In this document: in pieces, positions 27,210-36,379 of the stretch
Position numbering within the stretch: the first letter of the stretch is position 1
How the letters are laid out: each line of letters begins with the position of its first letter
Assembly (NCBI RefSeq): GCF_001866005.1
Contig: NZ_MLQR01000043.1
Span: 83,636 to 147,635, forward strand
DNA from: Anaerobacillus alkalilacustris
GTDB lineage: Bacteria > Bacillota > Bacilli > Bacillales > Anaerobacillaceae
Length of the DNA stretch: 64,000 nucleotides
Direction: 5' to 3'
The notes under the pieces: generated by a model
Told to the model about the DNA's origin: nothing
What the model saw: only the letters and a program-made list of their open reading frames with translations
Database searches by the model: none
Program-made: the position numbers and the translations under genes

Positions 27210-27462
27210 TAAAGTTGAACGTATTGTCATAAACTATAAAGATAGGTTATTACGTTTTGGATTCGAAATTTTGGAACAAATATGTGAATTTCACAATGTG
27301 GAAATCGAGATCATAAACCACAGCGAAGATAAAACATACGAACATGAGTTGGTAGAAGACATACTATCTATCATTACTGTTTTTAGTAGTAGGTTGTATG
27401 GAAGCAGAAGTAAAAAAGCTAAAAAAGTCAAGGAAACTATTGAAAGTGCTTTAAGAGAATGA
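26858..27462 (+). pseudogene. tnpA: IS607 serine recombinase TnpA, second (frameshifted) copy
   Basis: The second unit has the same start and DNA-binding domain, but a single-base deletion after 27088 shifts the frame, ending the first part at 27148. The rest of the resolvase domain resumes from 27178 to 27462 in the correct downstream frame (ELIVLIESNKVERIVINYKD, then HELVEDILSIITVFSSRLYG). Joining the two parts would give a normal ~200-residue TnpA. Confidence 0.9.
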
Positions 27463-27497
27463 CTTACAATGAACCTATTTAAGGGAGGTGAAAATTT

Positions 27498-28889
27498 GTG
27501 ATATTCAACCGAAAAATCAAGTTAATCACTACAAAAGAACAAGAATTACAGCTAGATGGACAATCAAAAATGTGCAATTGGTTATATAATCAATTATTTC
27601 AATTAGTAGAAGAAGATTATAAAAATGGTAGACAGGAAAAACTATTAAACGGGCGTAATTTAAGGAACAAAGTTCCAAAAATTAAAGCACAATCTCCGTT
27701 TTTATACAAAGTTCATTCATCTCCTTTGAAAAATACAGCCTTACGTTTAAAAGAAGCGTATGATAGATTTTTCGATAAAAAATTAGATAACCAAAAACCA
27801 AAATTTCGTTCTTGGAAAAAGAAATGGTTCTCTCTTTTTTACGATGAACCGAACAAAGGGTTTAAACTAATTGATGAAGGTAAATTATCTATTACTTTCG
27901 GAAAATTATCTGTTGAAGAACATCAAGAATTAAAGAAAAAAGATAAAAAAGTAAAGAAACAATTGTCTACAGTAGTTACTTTAGTAGAACCGTTGGCTCT
28001 CGGAGAGAACGAAAAGGTTAAAACACTTCGTATCACTAAAGATATTGGTGGATATTATGCTATTTTTACGATTGAAAACTCAAAAGGAATAGAAATGGTT
28101 AAGGAAAACTCTTATATCGTTTTTGACCCTAACCACAAGAATTTAGCTGTTGGTATAGATCATAAAGGACGTTCTTACGAGCTTAAAGCGTTATCTTCAA
28201 CACTAAAGTATTGGGATAAGCGTATCGACCAAATAAAATCAAAACGTGATAAATGCGAACGTTTTGCCCGTTTAGTTACAACACCAAACACACAGTATTG
28301 GAAACCAAGCAAACGTTGGAATTATTTGAATCGTGCATTAGAGCGAGCTGAACTCACTCGGCGAGAACAAATTAAGCAAGTGTTATACAGTTATGCTCAT
28401 TACTTCAGTAAGAAGTACGACCATATTTTGATTGGTGATTATGTACCAACTCCAGACGTTGCAAAGCATGGTTCCATGAAACGTGCCATGTTAAATCAAA
28501 CACCAATTGGACAGTTTCGTAAAATCCTTGAATGGGTTCAAGAAAAGAATAGAAAATATTATACAAAAGTTGATGAAACAAGCACTACGAAAGAGTGTTG
28601 TGTTTGTGGTCATCACGAAAAGAAAGAACCTGATGTACGAGTATTTACGTGTAAAAGTTGTGAAACAACAATGTATCGTGATATGAACAGCGTTGTTAAT
28701 ATTGGTAAGAAAGAAGGAAAGTTATTGCCACGCTTGGGCTATGTAGGCGTGAAATCCCCTACATATACGGTTTGGTGGGATTGGAAACGACAATCTATTG
28801 TCCGTGGAAAATACCGTCAACTGGCTAGTGTAAATGAGTCACTAGGAGAAATTAAAAGAACTCTTCGCCTGAAGAAGAGTTCCTCTTAA
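27498..28889 (+). CDS. tnpB: TnpB-family protein of IS607-type element, atypical RuvC-II
   Basis: 463 residues from a GTG (GGGAGGTG at 27483-27490). N-terminal HTH/wedge region, then a split RuvC domain: D210 in VFDPNHKNLAVGID, then ILIGDYVPTPD with D314 where most TnpBs have Glu, and D395 in MYRDMNSVVNI. A zinc ribbon (CCVCG...CKSC) is present. It is ~100 residues longer than the IS605 TnpB in this window and shares little sequence with it. The E-to-D position may be a subfamily feature or reduce cleavage. The reading frame is intact although the partner recombinase is broken. Confidence 0.88.
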   Translation: MIFNRKIKLITTKEQELQLDGQSKMCNWLYNQLFQLVEEDYKNGRQEKLLNGRNLRNKVPKIKAQSPFLYKVHSSPLKNTALRLKEAYDRFFDKKLDNQKPKFRSWKKKWFSLFYDEPNKGFKLIDEGKLSITFGKLSVEEHQELKKKDKKVKKQLSTVVTLVEPLALGENEKVKTLRITKDIGGYYAIFTIENSKGIEMVKENSYIVFDPNHKNLAVGIDHKGRSYELKALSSTLKYWDKRIDQIKSKRDKCERFARLVTTPNTQYWKPSKRWNYLNRALERAELTRREQIKQVLYSYAHYFSKKYDHILIGDYVPTPDVAKHGSMKRAMLNQTPIGQFRKILEWVQEKNRKYYTKVDETSTTKECCVCGHHEKKEPDVRVFTCKSCETTMYRDMNSVVNIGKKEGKLLPRLGYVGVKSPTYTVWWDWKRQSIVRGKYRQLASVNESLGEIKRTLRLKKSSS

Positions 28890-28959
28890 ATATTATCGAA
28901 AAATGCTCAACTTTGAGTAATTTTAGATGAGTTAAGGGAAGCGGTAACACCCTGAGGAT

Positions 28960-29868
28960 CTATCTTGCAGTCTTCAATTCTTGATGGTAAATATCGAGAA
29001 TTATTTTCGCTCTTGCCTGAAATGAATGTTCCTCATGGATTTTAGGCTGAATACGGTCGACATTTGCTTTCAATTTTGGATATTGAAAAATTACCGTTTC
29101 AACAGCTTGCAAAAATTCTTTCTTATTTTTGTAATAAAGAATTTCGGTAGGGAATAATTGATGGAGCTCTTCGTGATAATCCGAGATCACCGGCAACCCA
29201 CACGATAACGCATCAAATATTCGGTTATTAATAAATCCAAACTGCTTCATATCATCATAATGATCATTTAGAATTACTTTTGATTTTGAATATAATGCCC
29301 CTAACTCTTTGTTATCGATATATTCGCCTTGAATAAATGAAGGGTCAATGAACTGTTCCCAACCTCTTCCCCAGATTTTTATTGGTAACCCTAATTCGGT
29401 AGCCCAAATAATACCTGGACGTTGTACCCCCTTGCAGTTTCCAACAAAAATAATATCCTTTCGAAAACGATCAAGTTTAGGATCGCTAACATAAAACTCC
29501 TCATGGTCGGTGCACTGTATTAGAGGATAAACAGGTTTACTTATTTTAGACCTTATGTAATTAGCATGCTTTTTCGACGCGACAAAAATAAGGTCATAAC
29601 TTTCATATTCTTCTAAAGATACTGAGCTAGGATGACTGATGTTCCACATAATATGAAAGGCACCTGGTTTCGGTCGATAAGGATACTTCCCTCGTAGCAC
29701 AAAAACAACGTCAGCCTTTTTTCGATTATCCCAGTGTGGGTAATAATCCGTTTCAACATTTACCTCTAGTCGCTCTAAATATTTTGTTAACGACCTTCCG
29801 AAATGAAAGTCGCCCCATTTTTCCTGGCGCCAATCGGTTGGTGCCGGGTTTTTAATGATCCATTTCAT
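28960..29868 (-). CDS. CgeB-like glycosyltransferase (GT-B fold)
   Basis: 302 residues from the ATG at 29868. A GT-B fold with DUF3880/CgeB-type features: MWNISHPSSVSLEEYESYDLIFVAS, IIFVGNCKGVQRP, and a C-terminal donor-site region NNRIFDALSCGLPVISDYH. In Bacillus, CgeB relatives modify the spore surface with sugars. The start overlaps the end of the upstream gene (stop at 29852) by 17 bases, which implies translational coupling. An open frame continues upstream to 29919 but is less likely. Donor and acceptor unknown. Confidence 0.8.
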   Translation of the reverse strand: MKWIIKNPAPTDWRQEKWGDFHFGRSLTKYLERLEVNVETDYYPHWDNRKKADVVFVLRGKYPYRPKPGAFHIMWNISHPSSVSLEEYESYDLIFVASKKHANYIRSKISKPVYPLIQCTDHEEFYVSDPKLDRFRKDIIFVGNCKGVQRPGIIWATELGLPIKIWGRGWEQFIDPSFIQGEYIDNKELGALYSKSKVILNDHYDDMKQFGFINNRIFDALSCGLPVISDYHEELHQLFPTEILYYKNKKEFLQAVETVIFQYPKLKANVDRIQPKIHEEHSFQARAKIILDIYHQELKTAR

Positions 29869-30772
29869 CGCTTTGATCCTCTCTATACGCTTCATAAAAT
29901 TCGGAAAAGAACTCAGCAAACTCGTGAGACGTTTCTGATAACGTATTCGTTAAGTTTTCTTCTTTTACTTGATCAATAGGGACATTCAAACCTTCTTTTA
30001 TATAGTTGGCCAAAAAAGTAGAAACAATTGGCTCCCAAGCATGACTTGATGGTTCCTTTAAATTTTGATTGGTAACCTGTAGGTGAACCGTAGCTTGTCT
30101 AGAAGCTACCAATGGATCAACGTTATGAAAATAAACATGTTTTCCGAAATGATAATTGGCCAAAAAGCAAAAACATACAGAAATAATGTCTCGTTGGTTT
30201 GTGATAACAACATTACCGCGTATTTTGCACAAACTATCTAATATTGACTGAAATAACTGTGGAAATGAAGTTCCATATATAAAAACAACATCAACCCCTA
30301 ATTGTTTTACTTTCGAATGGATGGAGAGTAACGTCTGGAAATGGTAGCAATAAAAAATCAATTGTACATTGTATTTTTTTGATAAAGCTTCAATTTCCGC
30401 TAAGTCCGTCATCCAATCGCCAAGATCTGTTGAAATAAACGTTATGGATTGCTTACCGTTACCGTTATTCGCTGTATCCAGATAACTACCAGCTGCTGTT
30501 CGTAATCGCAAATTTATTTCTCTTTTTGGTTTTTTATAATATGACCATAATAGAGTTGAAAGTGAAATTGGAAATAGAATTGTTTTCAATGAAGGGCGTT
30601 TGAATGACGTAACGAACAAATCGCCAAGTTGGTACCGTAACGTTGATTTGACATGTTGTTCAACTTCTTTAATTTCTTGTTCTCTATATTTCACTAATTG
30701 TTCATTCTCTAGATAACTATTGTATATATCAATGAAATCTCTTCTGTTATCTTTTTGTCGATCTCTATTCAT
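29852..30772 (-). CDS. Uncharacterised protein coupled to the CgeB-like glycosyltransferase
   Basis: 306 residues. A charged, helical N-terminus (about 1-55, many Glu/Lys/Arg) is followed by a hydrophobic stretch near 68-85 and a Rossmann-like region (SITFISTDLGDWMTDLAEIE, YNVQLIFYCYHFQTLLSI, GVDVVFIYGTSFPQLFQSIL, VVITNQRDIISV). That pattern recalls the N-terminal half of a GT-B glycosyltransferase, but no donor-site motif is seen. It overlaps the next gene by 17 bases. Possibly an acceptor-recognition partner; I do not recognise the family. Confidence 0.65.
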   Translation of the reverse strand: MNRDRQKDNRRDFIDIYNSYLENEQLVKYREQEIKEVEQHVKSTLRYQLGDLFVTSFKRPSLKTILFPISLSTLLWSYYKKPKREINLRLRTAAGSYLDTANNGNGKQSITFISTDLGDWMTDLAEIEALSKKYNVQLIFYCYHFQTLLSIHSKVKQLGVDVVFIYGTSFPQLFQSILDSLCKIRGNVVITNQRDIISVCFCFLANYHFGKHVYFHNVDPLVASRQATVHLQVTNQNLKEPSSHAWEPIVSTFLANYIKEGLNVPIDQVKEENLTNTLSETSHEFAEFFSEFYEAYREDQSDEMDH

Positions 30773-30891
30773 CGTTTTTGATCACCCAACTTTTATATAT
30801 TCATTATTGACATTTATTATAACACAGAAGGAAACAGCAATGAGTTTTCAAAAAGTTGTTATGATAACGATTACCTCTAAATGACAGAATA

Positions 30892-30900
30892 TGATAAAAT
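30892..30900 (+). promoter_or_regulatory. Extended -10 promoter TGATAAAAT
   Basis: An extended -10 (TGnTAAAAT) 35 bases before the start of the next gene; the identical ATGATAAAAT also stands upstream of rmlA (33927) and the Wzz-like gene (40354). No good -35 box is evident. Confidence 0.45.
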
Positions 30901-30935
30901 GCAATAGTTATCAATCAAAATTGAAGGTGGAAACC

Positions 30936-32891
30936 ATGGTTAAATTGTTGTTAAGAAGTACCTCGAAATTCGCCCAATGGTCGTTTTATTCGATGCTCAA
31001 TTCGAAACAAAGGAATTTCATAAAAAATATTATATCGAATAAACAAAAGCGTTTAATTAGAAGTTTATTAGTAAGAGGTCATTCGGAGTGGTCACAAGTT
31101 GATGAATTAAAGCATCGTCTCTATAGTCAAGGCTTTTCAAAAAAAGCATATGATGACCTAAACTTGTTACTCACTAAAGCGAAAGACATGTTTCAGAAAA
31201 AACAAATCGCGTGGATACTCGCCCAATGGCATGCCAACCATTATAGCAAAGAAGATGCCAAACACTGTCTTCACTATTTAAAAATAGCGACGGAAGGTGA
31301 AAAAGATCAGCTACAATTGAGAAGCATCGCGATTATTGAGGCCGAAAGCTACGAATTATTAGGTGATGTCGAAACAGCGAAAATGATTCTAACCCGTGTC
31401 ATCAAAGATGATCCACATCCAGATCTTTATTTAGCGTATGCTAATTTAGAAGCGAGTTTAACAAAGCGAACGGCTTGGATTAATCGTGCATTAGAGCATT
31501 TTCAGCTTTCACCTATTTCATTTATTCATTCGGAAACTGAGACTGTCTATGATCGATTACATAGTAAAAAGGAAAAATTCACACAGAAAGAGGCTTTACC
31601 AAAAGTTTCGGTTCTCATACCGACATACAATGACGAAGAAAGGATCAAAACGGCATTAAATTCAATATTGTCGCAAACATGGGAAAACCTTGAGGTCCTT
31701 GTTGTTGATGATTGTAGTACGGATGGAACGATTCAAGTAGTAGAACAATATAGTAAAAAGGATGTAAGAGTAAAGCTTATAAAAGCAGAAAAAAATGGAG
31801 GGGCATATGTCGCTCGAAATTTGGCTCTTAAAGAAGCAACAGGTGAATTTGTGACAATTAACGATTCAGACGATTGGTCACACCCTGAAAAGATTGAAAA
31901 ACAAGTACTTAACTTAATGCACAATCCAACAGTCATAGGAAATACTTCACAACAGGCAAGAGCAACAAATGACGTCAAATTCTATAGGAGAGGAAAGCCC
32001 GGATTATATATTTTTAGTAATATCTCCTCATTTATGTTCCGAAGACATCCAGTATTCGAGAAAATCGGCTATTGGGATAGTGTTCGATTTGGAGCTGATG
32101 TTGAATTTATTAAACGCATCAAAAAAGTATTTGGTGAAAAAGCAGTCATAGATCTTGAAACAGGGCCACTTTCACTTCAGCGCCAATCACCAACATCTCT
32201 AACAGGTAACTCAGCTTTTGGTTATCAAGGATTTTTCATGGGTGCTAGAAAGGAGTATGTGGAAAGTCATGAAACATTTCATGAAACGAGAAATGATCTT
32301 CGCTATGAATTTCCACAACAAATTCGTCCTTTTCCTGTTCCGGAGCCAATGCGGCCGATAAAGGAAGCAAAAATCAATGGTCGAAGAAAGTTCGATGTGG
32401 TCATCGTGTCTGACTTTAGGGATCATAGTGGTCCGGTTGATTTAATCGTTGAAGAAATTCAAAAACAAAAACAACATGCCGCACGTATTGGCTTCATTCA
32501 ACTATATCAATACGATTTAAATTCACATAGGGACATGAGTGTAAAGATTCGAGAACTCATTGATGGAAGGCAAATCCAAATGCTTGTATATGGAGAAAAA
32601 ATAGCGACAGATCACTTGTTACTGCTGCATCCACCGGTACTCCAAGAAGAGCAAAAATATGTCCCAGATGTGGTAGCTAGTAAGGTAACGGTTATAATAA
32701 ACGTAATACCATTGACAAATGAAACTATTCGATCACCTCAGTCTGATTTCGTGCATTGTCAAGATCGGTTAAAAGCTTATTTTGGGAAACAACCAATGTG
32801 GGTCCCGCTAAATACTGAAATTAGACAGGCATTACTTGAGCATTACCGTGGTGAGCTTCCAGTACAAATCTCAAGTGAAAACTGGAAATGA
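30936..32891 (+). CDS. Large family 2 glycosyltransferase
   Basis: 651 residues from the ATG at 30936 (GAAGGTGG at 30922-30929; frame open to 30891). The N-terminal ~200 residues are helical, TPR-like (RSIAIIEAESYELLGDVETA, DPHPDLYLAYANLEAS). A GT2 catalytic domain follows at about 225-400: VSVLIPTYNDEERIKTAL, LVVDDCSTDGT and the DXD-like NDSDDWSHPEKIEKQ. A further ~200-residue C-terminal region is of unknown type (KFDVVIVSDFRDHSGPVDLI). No membrane segment. It is divergent from the CgeB-like pair and followed 21 bases on by galU, so it probably makes a cell-surface glycan. Confidence 0.85.
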   Translation: MVKLLLRSTSKFAQWSFYSMLNSKQRNFIKNIISNKQKRLIRSLLVRGHSEWSQVDELKHRLYSQGFSKKAYDDLNLLLTKAKDMFQKKQIAWILAQWHANHYSKEDAKHCLHYLKIATEGEKDQLQLRSIAIIEAESYELLGDVETAKMILTRVIKDDPHPDLYLAYANLEASLTKRTAWINRALEHFQLSPISFIHSETETVYDRLHSKKEKFTQKEALPKVSVLIPTYNDEERIKTALNSILSQTWENLEVLVVDDCSTDGTIQVVEQYSKKDVRVKLIKAEKNGGAYVARNLALKEATGEFVTINDSDDWSHPEKIEKQVLNLMHNPTVIGNTSQQARATNDVKFYRRGKPGLYIFSNISSFMFRRHPVFEKIGYWDSVRFGADVEFIKRIKKVFGEKAVIDLETGPLSLQRQSPTSLTGNSAFGYQGFFMGARKEYVESHETFHETRNDLRYEFPQQIRPFPVPEPMRPIKEAKINGRRKFDVVIVSDFRDHSGPVDLIVEEIQKQKQHAARIGFIQLYQYDLNSHRDMSVKIRELIDGRQIQMLVYGEKIATDHLLLLHPPVLQEEQKYVPDVVASKVTVIINVIPLTNETIRSPQSDFVHCQDRLKAYFGKQPMWVPLNTEIRQALLEHYRGELPVQISSENWK

Positions 32892-32912
32892 AAAATGAAG
32901 GGAGGAACGACT

Positions 32913-33797
32913 ATGCAAGTTAAAAAAGCGATTATCCCTGCAGCTGGGTTAGGAACAAGGTTTCTTCCAGCAACGAAGGCACAGCCAAAGGAAATGTTAC
33001 CGATCGTTGATAAACCAACGATTCAGTACATCATTGAAGAAGCGATCGCTTCAGGCATCGAAGACATCATCGTCGTTACTGGGCGAGGGAAACGGGCGAT
33101 TGAGGACCATTTTGATAAGTCCTTTGAATTAGAAGAAACGTTAGAAAAAAAGAATAAAACAAAGCTTTTACAAGAGGTACAAGCCATTTCAGCAATGACG
33201 AATATCCATTATATTCGCCAAAAAGAAGCGAATGGATTAGGTCATGCAATTTGGTGCGCGCGTAAGTTTATTGGCAATGAGCCGTTTGCAGTGCTATTAG
33301 GTGATGACATTGTTGAATCTGAAACTCCTTGTTTGAAGCAATTAATCAATGTCTTTAATCGCTATCAATCATCGGTTGTCGGTGTGCAGCGCGTGTCAGA
33401 TGAAGAAATTTCGAAGTATGGAGTTGTTGCTCCTAAAGGTTCGGAAATTGAACGAAACGTCATTCACGCGGCAACGTTCGTTGAAAAGCCGTCAAAAGAA
33501 GAAGCACCATCAAATTTTGCGATTATGGGAAGGTACATATTACGTCCGGAAATTTTTGATATCCTCGAAAACCTTCCACCTGGAGCAGGTGGAGAAATTC
33601 AATTAACGGATGCGATCAAAGTGTTAAACCAAAAACAAAACGTACTTGCATATAACTTCCACGGCATTCGCTATGACGTCGGTGATAAATTTGGTTTTAT
33701 TAAAGCGACGATTGATTTTGCGCTAAAAAGAGACGACTTATCCGAAGACGTTGCTCATTATATTAAAGAGGTCTATGAGACAAAGTTAAAGAACTAA
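32913..33797 (+). CDS. gtaB: UTP-glucose-1-phosphate uridylyltransferase (first copy)
   Basis: 294 residues from the ATG at 32913 (GGGAGG at 32900-32905). Nucleotidyltransferase signature [20 protein letters not shown], sugar site [12 protein letters not shown], and [12 protein letters not shown]. It makes UDP-glucose, the donor for glucosylated polymers and the precursor of UDP-galactose through the GalE at 61608. It follows the GT2 gene with a short gap, probably co-transcribed, and ends in a terminator. A close paralogue is at 45321. Confidence 0.92.
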   Translation: MQVKKAIIPAAGLGTRFLPATKAQPKEMLPIVDKPTIQYIIEEAIASGIEDIIVVTGRGKRAIEDHFDKSFELEETLEKKNKTKLLQEVQAISAMTNIHYIRQKEANGLGHAIWCARKFIGNEPFAVLLGDDIVESETPCLKQLINVFNRYQSSVVGVQRVSDEEISKYGVVAPKGSEIERNVIHAATFVEKPSKEEAPSNFAIMGRYILRPEIFDILENLPPGAGGEIQLTDAIKVLNQKQNVLAYNFHGIRYDVGDKFGFIKATIDFALKRDDLSEDVAHYIKEVYETKLKN

Positions 33798-33812
33798 AAA
33801 AGCAATAATTAA

Positions 33813-33850
33813 ACCGTCTCCCTGATAATCATTAGGGAGGCTTGCCTTTT
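33813..33850 (+). terminator. Terminator after gtaB
   Basis: GTCTCCCT / AGGGAGGC stem with a ~10-base loop and a following T-rich stretch. Confidence 0.75.
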
Positions 33851-33926
33851 GAAGGCGATTTAAAAATCCTAAGGTAAATCTCACCTAGTTTTTTGGTGAA
33901 ATATGTCACTCATCTTAATAAAAATA

Positions 33927-33980
33927 TGATAAAATCCTTTATGTGTCATTTTTTTCATGAATGTGTAACATCATTCATGA
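33927..33980 (+). promoter_or_regulatory. rml operon promoter and leader inverted repeat
   Basis: Extended -10 TGATAAAAT (33927-33935), then in the leader a perfect 9-bp inverted repeat TCATGAATG / CATTCATGA (33955-33963, 33972-33980) with an 8-base loop, about 80 bases before rmlA. It could be an operator or an mRNA hairpin; it lacks a terminator T run. Confidence 0.5.
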
Positions 33981-34062
33981 TTTCAGACAGTTATTGCCAT
34001 AATAAATGTAATACATAAAAAATAGAAGGTCAGAAAATACAGACATTTTAGGAGGTCATTTG

Positions 34063-34959
34063 ATGAAAGGGATTATACTAGCTGGTGGTAGTGGTACAAG
34101 GCTGTATCCGTTAACCCGTACGATATCAAAGCAACTACTACCAATCTACGATAAACCGATGATCTATTATCCATTATCAGTGTTAATGTTAGCAGGGATT
34201 AAAGATATTTTAATCATTTCAACCCCACAAGATACACCACGTTTTGAACAATTATTAGGAAACGGACATGATTTTGGAATTACGATTAGCTATGCTGTCC
34301 AAGAGTCTCCGGATGGACTTGCGCAAGCATTCATTATTGGTGAAGAGTTCATCGGCGATGATAGCGTTGCCTTAGTACTTGGCGATAATATTTTCTACGG
34401 TCACGGTTTTACGAAGTTATTAGAAAATGCAGCATCTAGACAATCTGGGGCAACTGTATTTGGTTACAATGTGAAAGATCCAGAACGGTTCGGTGTCGTT
34501 GAGTTCGATGAAAACGGAAAAGCAATATCAATCGAAGAAAAGCCAAGTCAACCAAAATCAAGCTATGCAGTCACTGGCCTTTACTTTTATGATAACCGTG
34601 TTGTTGAGATTGCGAAAAACATTGAACCCTCGCCTCGTGGTGAGTTAGAAATTACCGATGTAAATAAAGCGTATTTAGAGCTTGGTGATCTTCATGTTGA
34701 ATTATTAGGGCGTGGATTTGCTTGGCTTGATACAGGAACACATGAATCATTACTAGAAGCTTCGACCTTTATCGAGACGGTCGAAAAGCGCCAAAGTCTT
34801 AAAGTTGCTTGCTTAGAAGAAATTGCCTTCCGTAAAGGCTATATTACGAAAGAGCAACTATTAGAATTAGCAAAACCGTTGAGTAAAAATGAGTATGGCC
34901 AATATTTAATTCGATTAGCCAATCAATATGAGCTGACAACAGTTAAAGGTGGTAGATAA
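34063..34959 (+). CDS. rmlA: Glucose-1-phosphate thymidylyltransferase RmlA
   Basis: 298 residues from the ATG at 34063; AGGAGG at 34050-34055 gives 7-base spacing, better than the TTG at 34060. Signature [20 protein letters not shown] then [17 protein letters not shown], product-site [11 protein letters not shown] and [13 protein letters not shown]. It catalyses the first step of dTDP-L-rhamnose synthesis from glucose-1-phosphate and dTTP. First gene of rmlA-C-D-B, all with 0-5-base gaps, so one operon. Confidence 0.95.
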   Translation: MKGIILAGGSGTRLYPLTRTISKQLLPIYDKPMIYYPLSVLMLAGIKDILIISTPQDTPRFEQLLGNGHDFGITISYAVQESPDGLAQAFIIGEEFIGDDSVALVLGDNIFYGHGFTKLLENAASRQSGATVFGYNVKDPERFGVVEFDENGKAISIEEKPSQPKSSYAVTGLYFYDNRVVEIAKNIEPSPRGELEITDVNKAYLELGDLHVELLGRGFAWLDTGTHESLLEASTFIETVEKRQSLKVACLEEIAFRKGYITKEQLLELAKPLSKNEYGQYLIRLANQYELTTVKGGR

Positions 34960-34960
34960 G

Positions 34961-35521
34961 ATGAACGTAGTAGAAACAAAGTTAGAAGGAGTCGTTGTCA
35001 TTGAACCAAAAGTATTTGGTGATCACCGCGGTTGGTTCAGTGAGACATATAGTGATGCAAAATTTAAAGAAGTTGGACTTGAATATCAATTTGTTCAAGA
35101 TAATCAATCATTTTCCGCGGCAAAAGGGACATTACGCGGGCTGCATTACCAGTTAGATCCGAAGGCACAAACGAAACTTGTACGTTGTACAAGAGGAGCG
35201 ATCTATGATGTAGCTGTCGACATTCGTAAAGGAAGTCCTACGTATGGTCAATGGTTTGGTATTGAACTAAGTGCTGAAAACAAAAAGCAATTGTTAGTAC
35301 CTAAAGGATTTGCCCATGCATTTATGACACTCACTGACGATGTTGAAGTTCAATATAAAGTGGACGAACTTTATTCCCCAGAAAATGATCGAGGAATCAT
35401 TTGGAACGACCCTGACATTGGGATCGAATGGCCACTAGGGATTACCCCTGTTTTATCTGAGAAAGATGAAAAGGCCCCATTATTAAAAAACGCAGATAAT
35501 AATTTTACATATGGAGTGTAA
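34961..35521 (+). CDS. rmlC: dTDP-4-dehydrorhamnose 3,5-epimerase RmlC
   Basis: 186 residues from the ATG at 34961, one base after the rmlA stop, with AAAGGTGG 8 bases upstream; a GTG at 34949 overlapping rmlA is the alternative. Cupin fold with DHRGWFSETYS, FVQDNQSFSAAKGTLRGLHY (catalytic His and substrate-contact residues) and VPKGFAHAFMTL. It performs the double epimerisation of the 4-keto sugar. Third enzyme of the dTDP-rhamnose pathway, second in gene order. Confidence 0.95.
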   Translation: MNVVETKLEGVVVIEPKVFGDHRGWFSETYSDAKFKEVGLEYQFVQDNQSFSAAKGTLRGLHYQLDPKAQTKLVRCTRGAIYDVAVDIRKGSPTYGQWFGIELSAENKKQLLVPKGFAHAFMTLTDDVEVQYKVDELYSPENDRGIIWNDPDIGIEWPLGITPVLSEKDEKAPLLKNADNNFTYGV

Positions 35522-35524
35522 ATG

Positions 35525-36379
35525 ATGAAAATATTAGTAACAGGTTATAATGGCCAGCTAGGCTTTGATGTTGTTCGTGAAGGTGAAAAACGCGGCTTAG
35601 ACATGCATGGAATTGGGATCGATGATTTAGATATTACCGTAGAAGCAGACGTTGCCAATTATGTTGAGAACGTAAATCCTGACATGGTCATCCACTGCGC
35701 AGCGTACACAGCGGTTGATAAAGCAGAAGACGACAAAGAAACATGTTGGGATGTTAACGTAAATGGAACAAGATATTTAGCGGAAGCAGCAAAAAAGTGC
35801 AGCGCAAGATTTATGTACATTAGTACTGATTACGTTTTTGACGGGGAAGGTGAGACACCTTTTGTTGAGACAAATACACCGAATCCAGTTGGCTATTATG
35901 GTGTAACGAAATATGAAGGTGAAAAGATCGTTCAAAACTTATTCGATGAATGGTTTATCGTTCGTATTTCTTGGGTGTTTGGCATGAACGGAAATAATTT
36001 TATTAAAACGATGCTTCGCTTATCAGAAACTCGTGAGGAATTGAATGTTGTTGGTGATCAATATGGTTCACCTACGTATACGTATGATTTAGCGCGATTA
36101 TTAATCGATATGATCGAAACAGATAAATATGGTGTCTACCATGCATCAAACGAAGGTTTTTGTACGTGGGCAGAGTTTGCCTCAGAAATCTTTGAGCAAG
36201 CGGGTAAAAACGTAACGGTAAACTCAATTACAACGGAAGAATATCCAACACGTGCCGTACGCCCGAAAAACTCGCGCATGTCAAAGCAAAAGCTTATCGA
36301 TAATGGATTTGAACCATTACCGAATTGGCAGGATGCATTAAAACATTACTTAAACGAATTAGCACAAGAGGTGAAATAA
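35525..36379 (+). CDS. rmlD: dTDP-4-dehydrorhamnose reductase RmlD
   Basis: 284 residues from the second of two adjacent ATGs (35522/35525); GGAG at 35513-35516 spaces better with 35525. SDR fold: ILVTGYNGQLGFDVV dinucleotide site, STDYVFDG, and the YYGVTKYEGEK active-site Tyr/Lys. It reduces the 4-keto group with NAD(P)H to give dTDP-L-rhamnose. The C-terminal AVRPKNSRMSKQKL is typical. It is tightly coupled to rmlC and rmlB. Confidence 0.95.
   Translation: MKILVTGYNGQLGFDVVREGEKRGLDMHGIGIDDLDITVEADVANYVENVNPDMVIHCAAYTAVDKAEDDKETCWDVNVNGTRYLAEAAKKCSARFMYISTDYVFDGEGETPFVETNTPNPVGYYGVTKYEGEKIVQNLFDEWFIVRISWVFGMNGNNFIKTMLRLSETREELNVVGDQYGSPTYTYDLARLLIDMIETDKYGVYHASNEGFCTWAEFASEIFEQAGKNVTVNSITTEEYPTRAVRPKNSRMSKQKLIDNGFEPLPNWQDALKHYLNELAQEVK

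Larger units (their letters stand above)
26391..28930 (+). mobile_element. IS607-type element (serine recombinase + TnpB) with internal duplication
   Basis: A MerR-like/serine-recombinase gene followed by a TnpB gene in the same direction, the standard IS607 arrangement. The first ~410 bp, including the recombinase promoter, ribosome binding site and first ~118 codons, is duplicated in tandem. Outer ends cannot be fixed by eye because IS607 elements lack inverted repeats. The sequence after tnpB to 28960 is where the right end and guide RNA would lie. Mobility by its own recombinase is probably lost in the present form. Confidence 0.75.
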
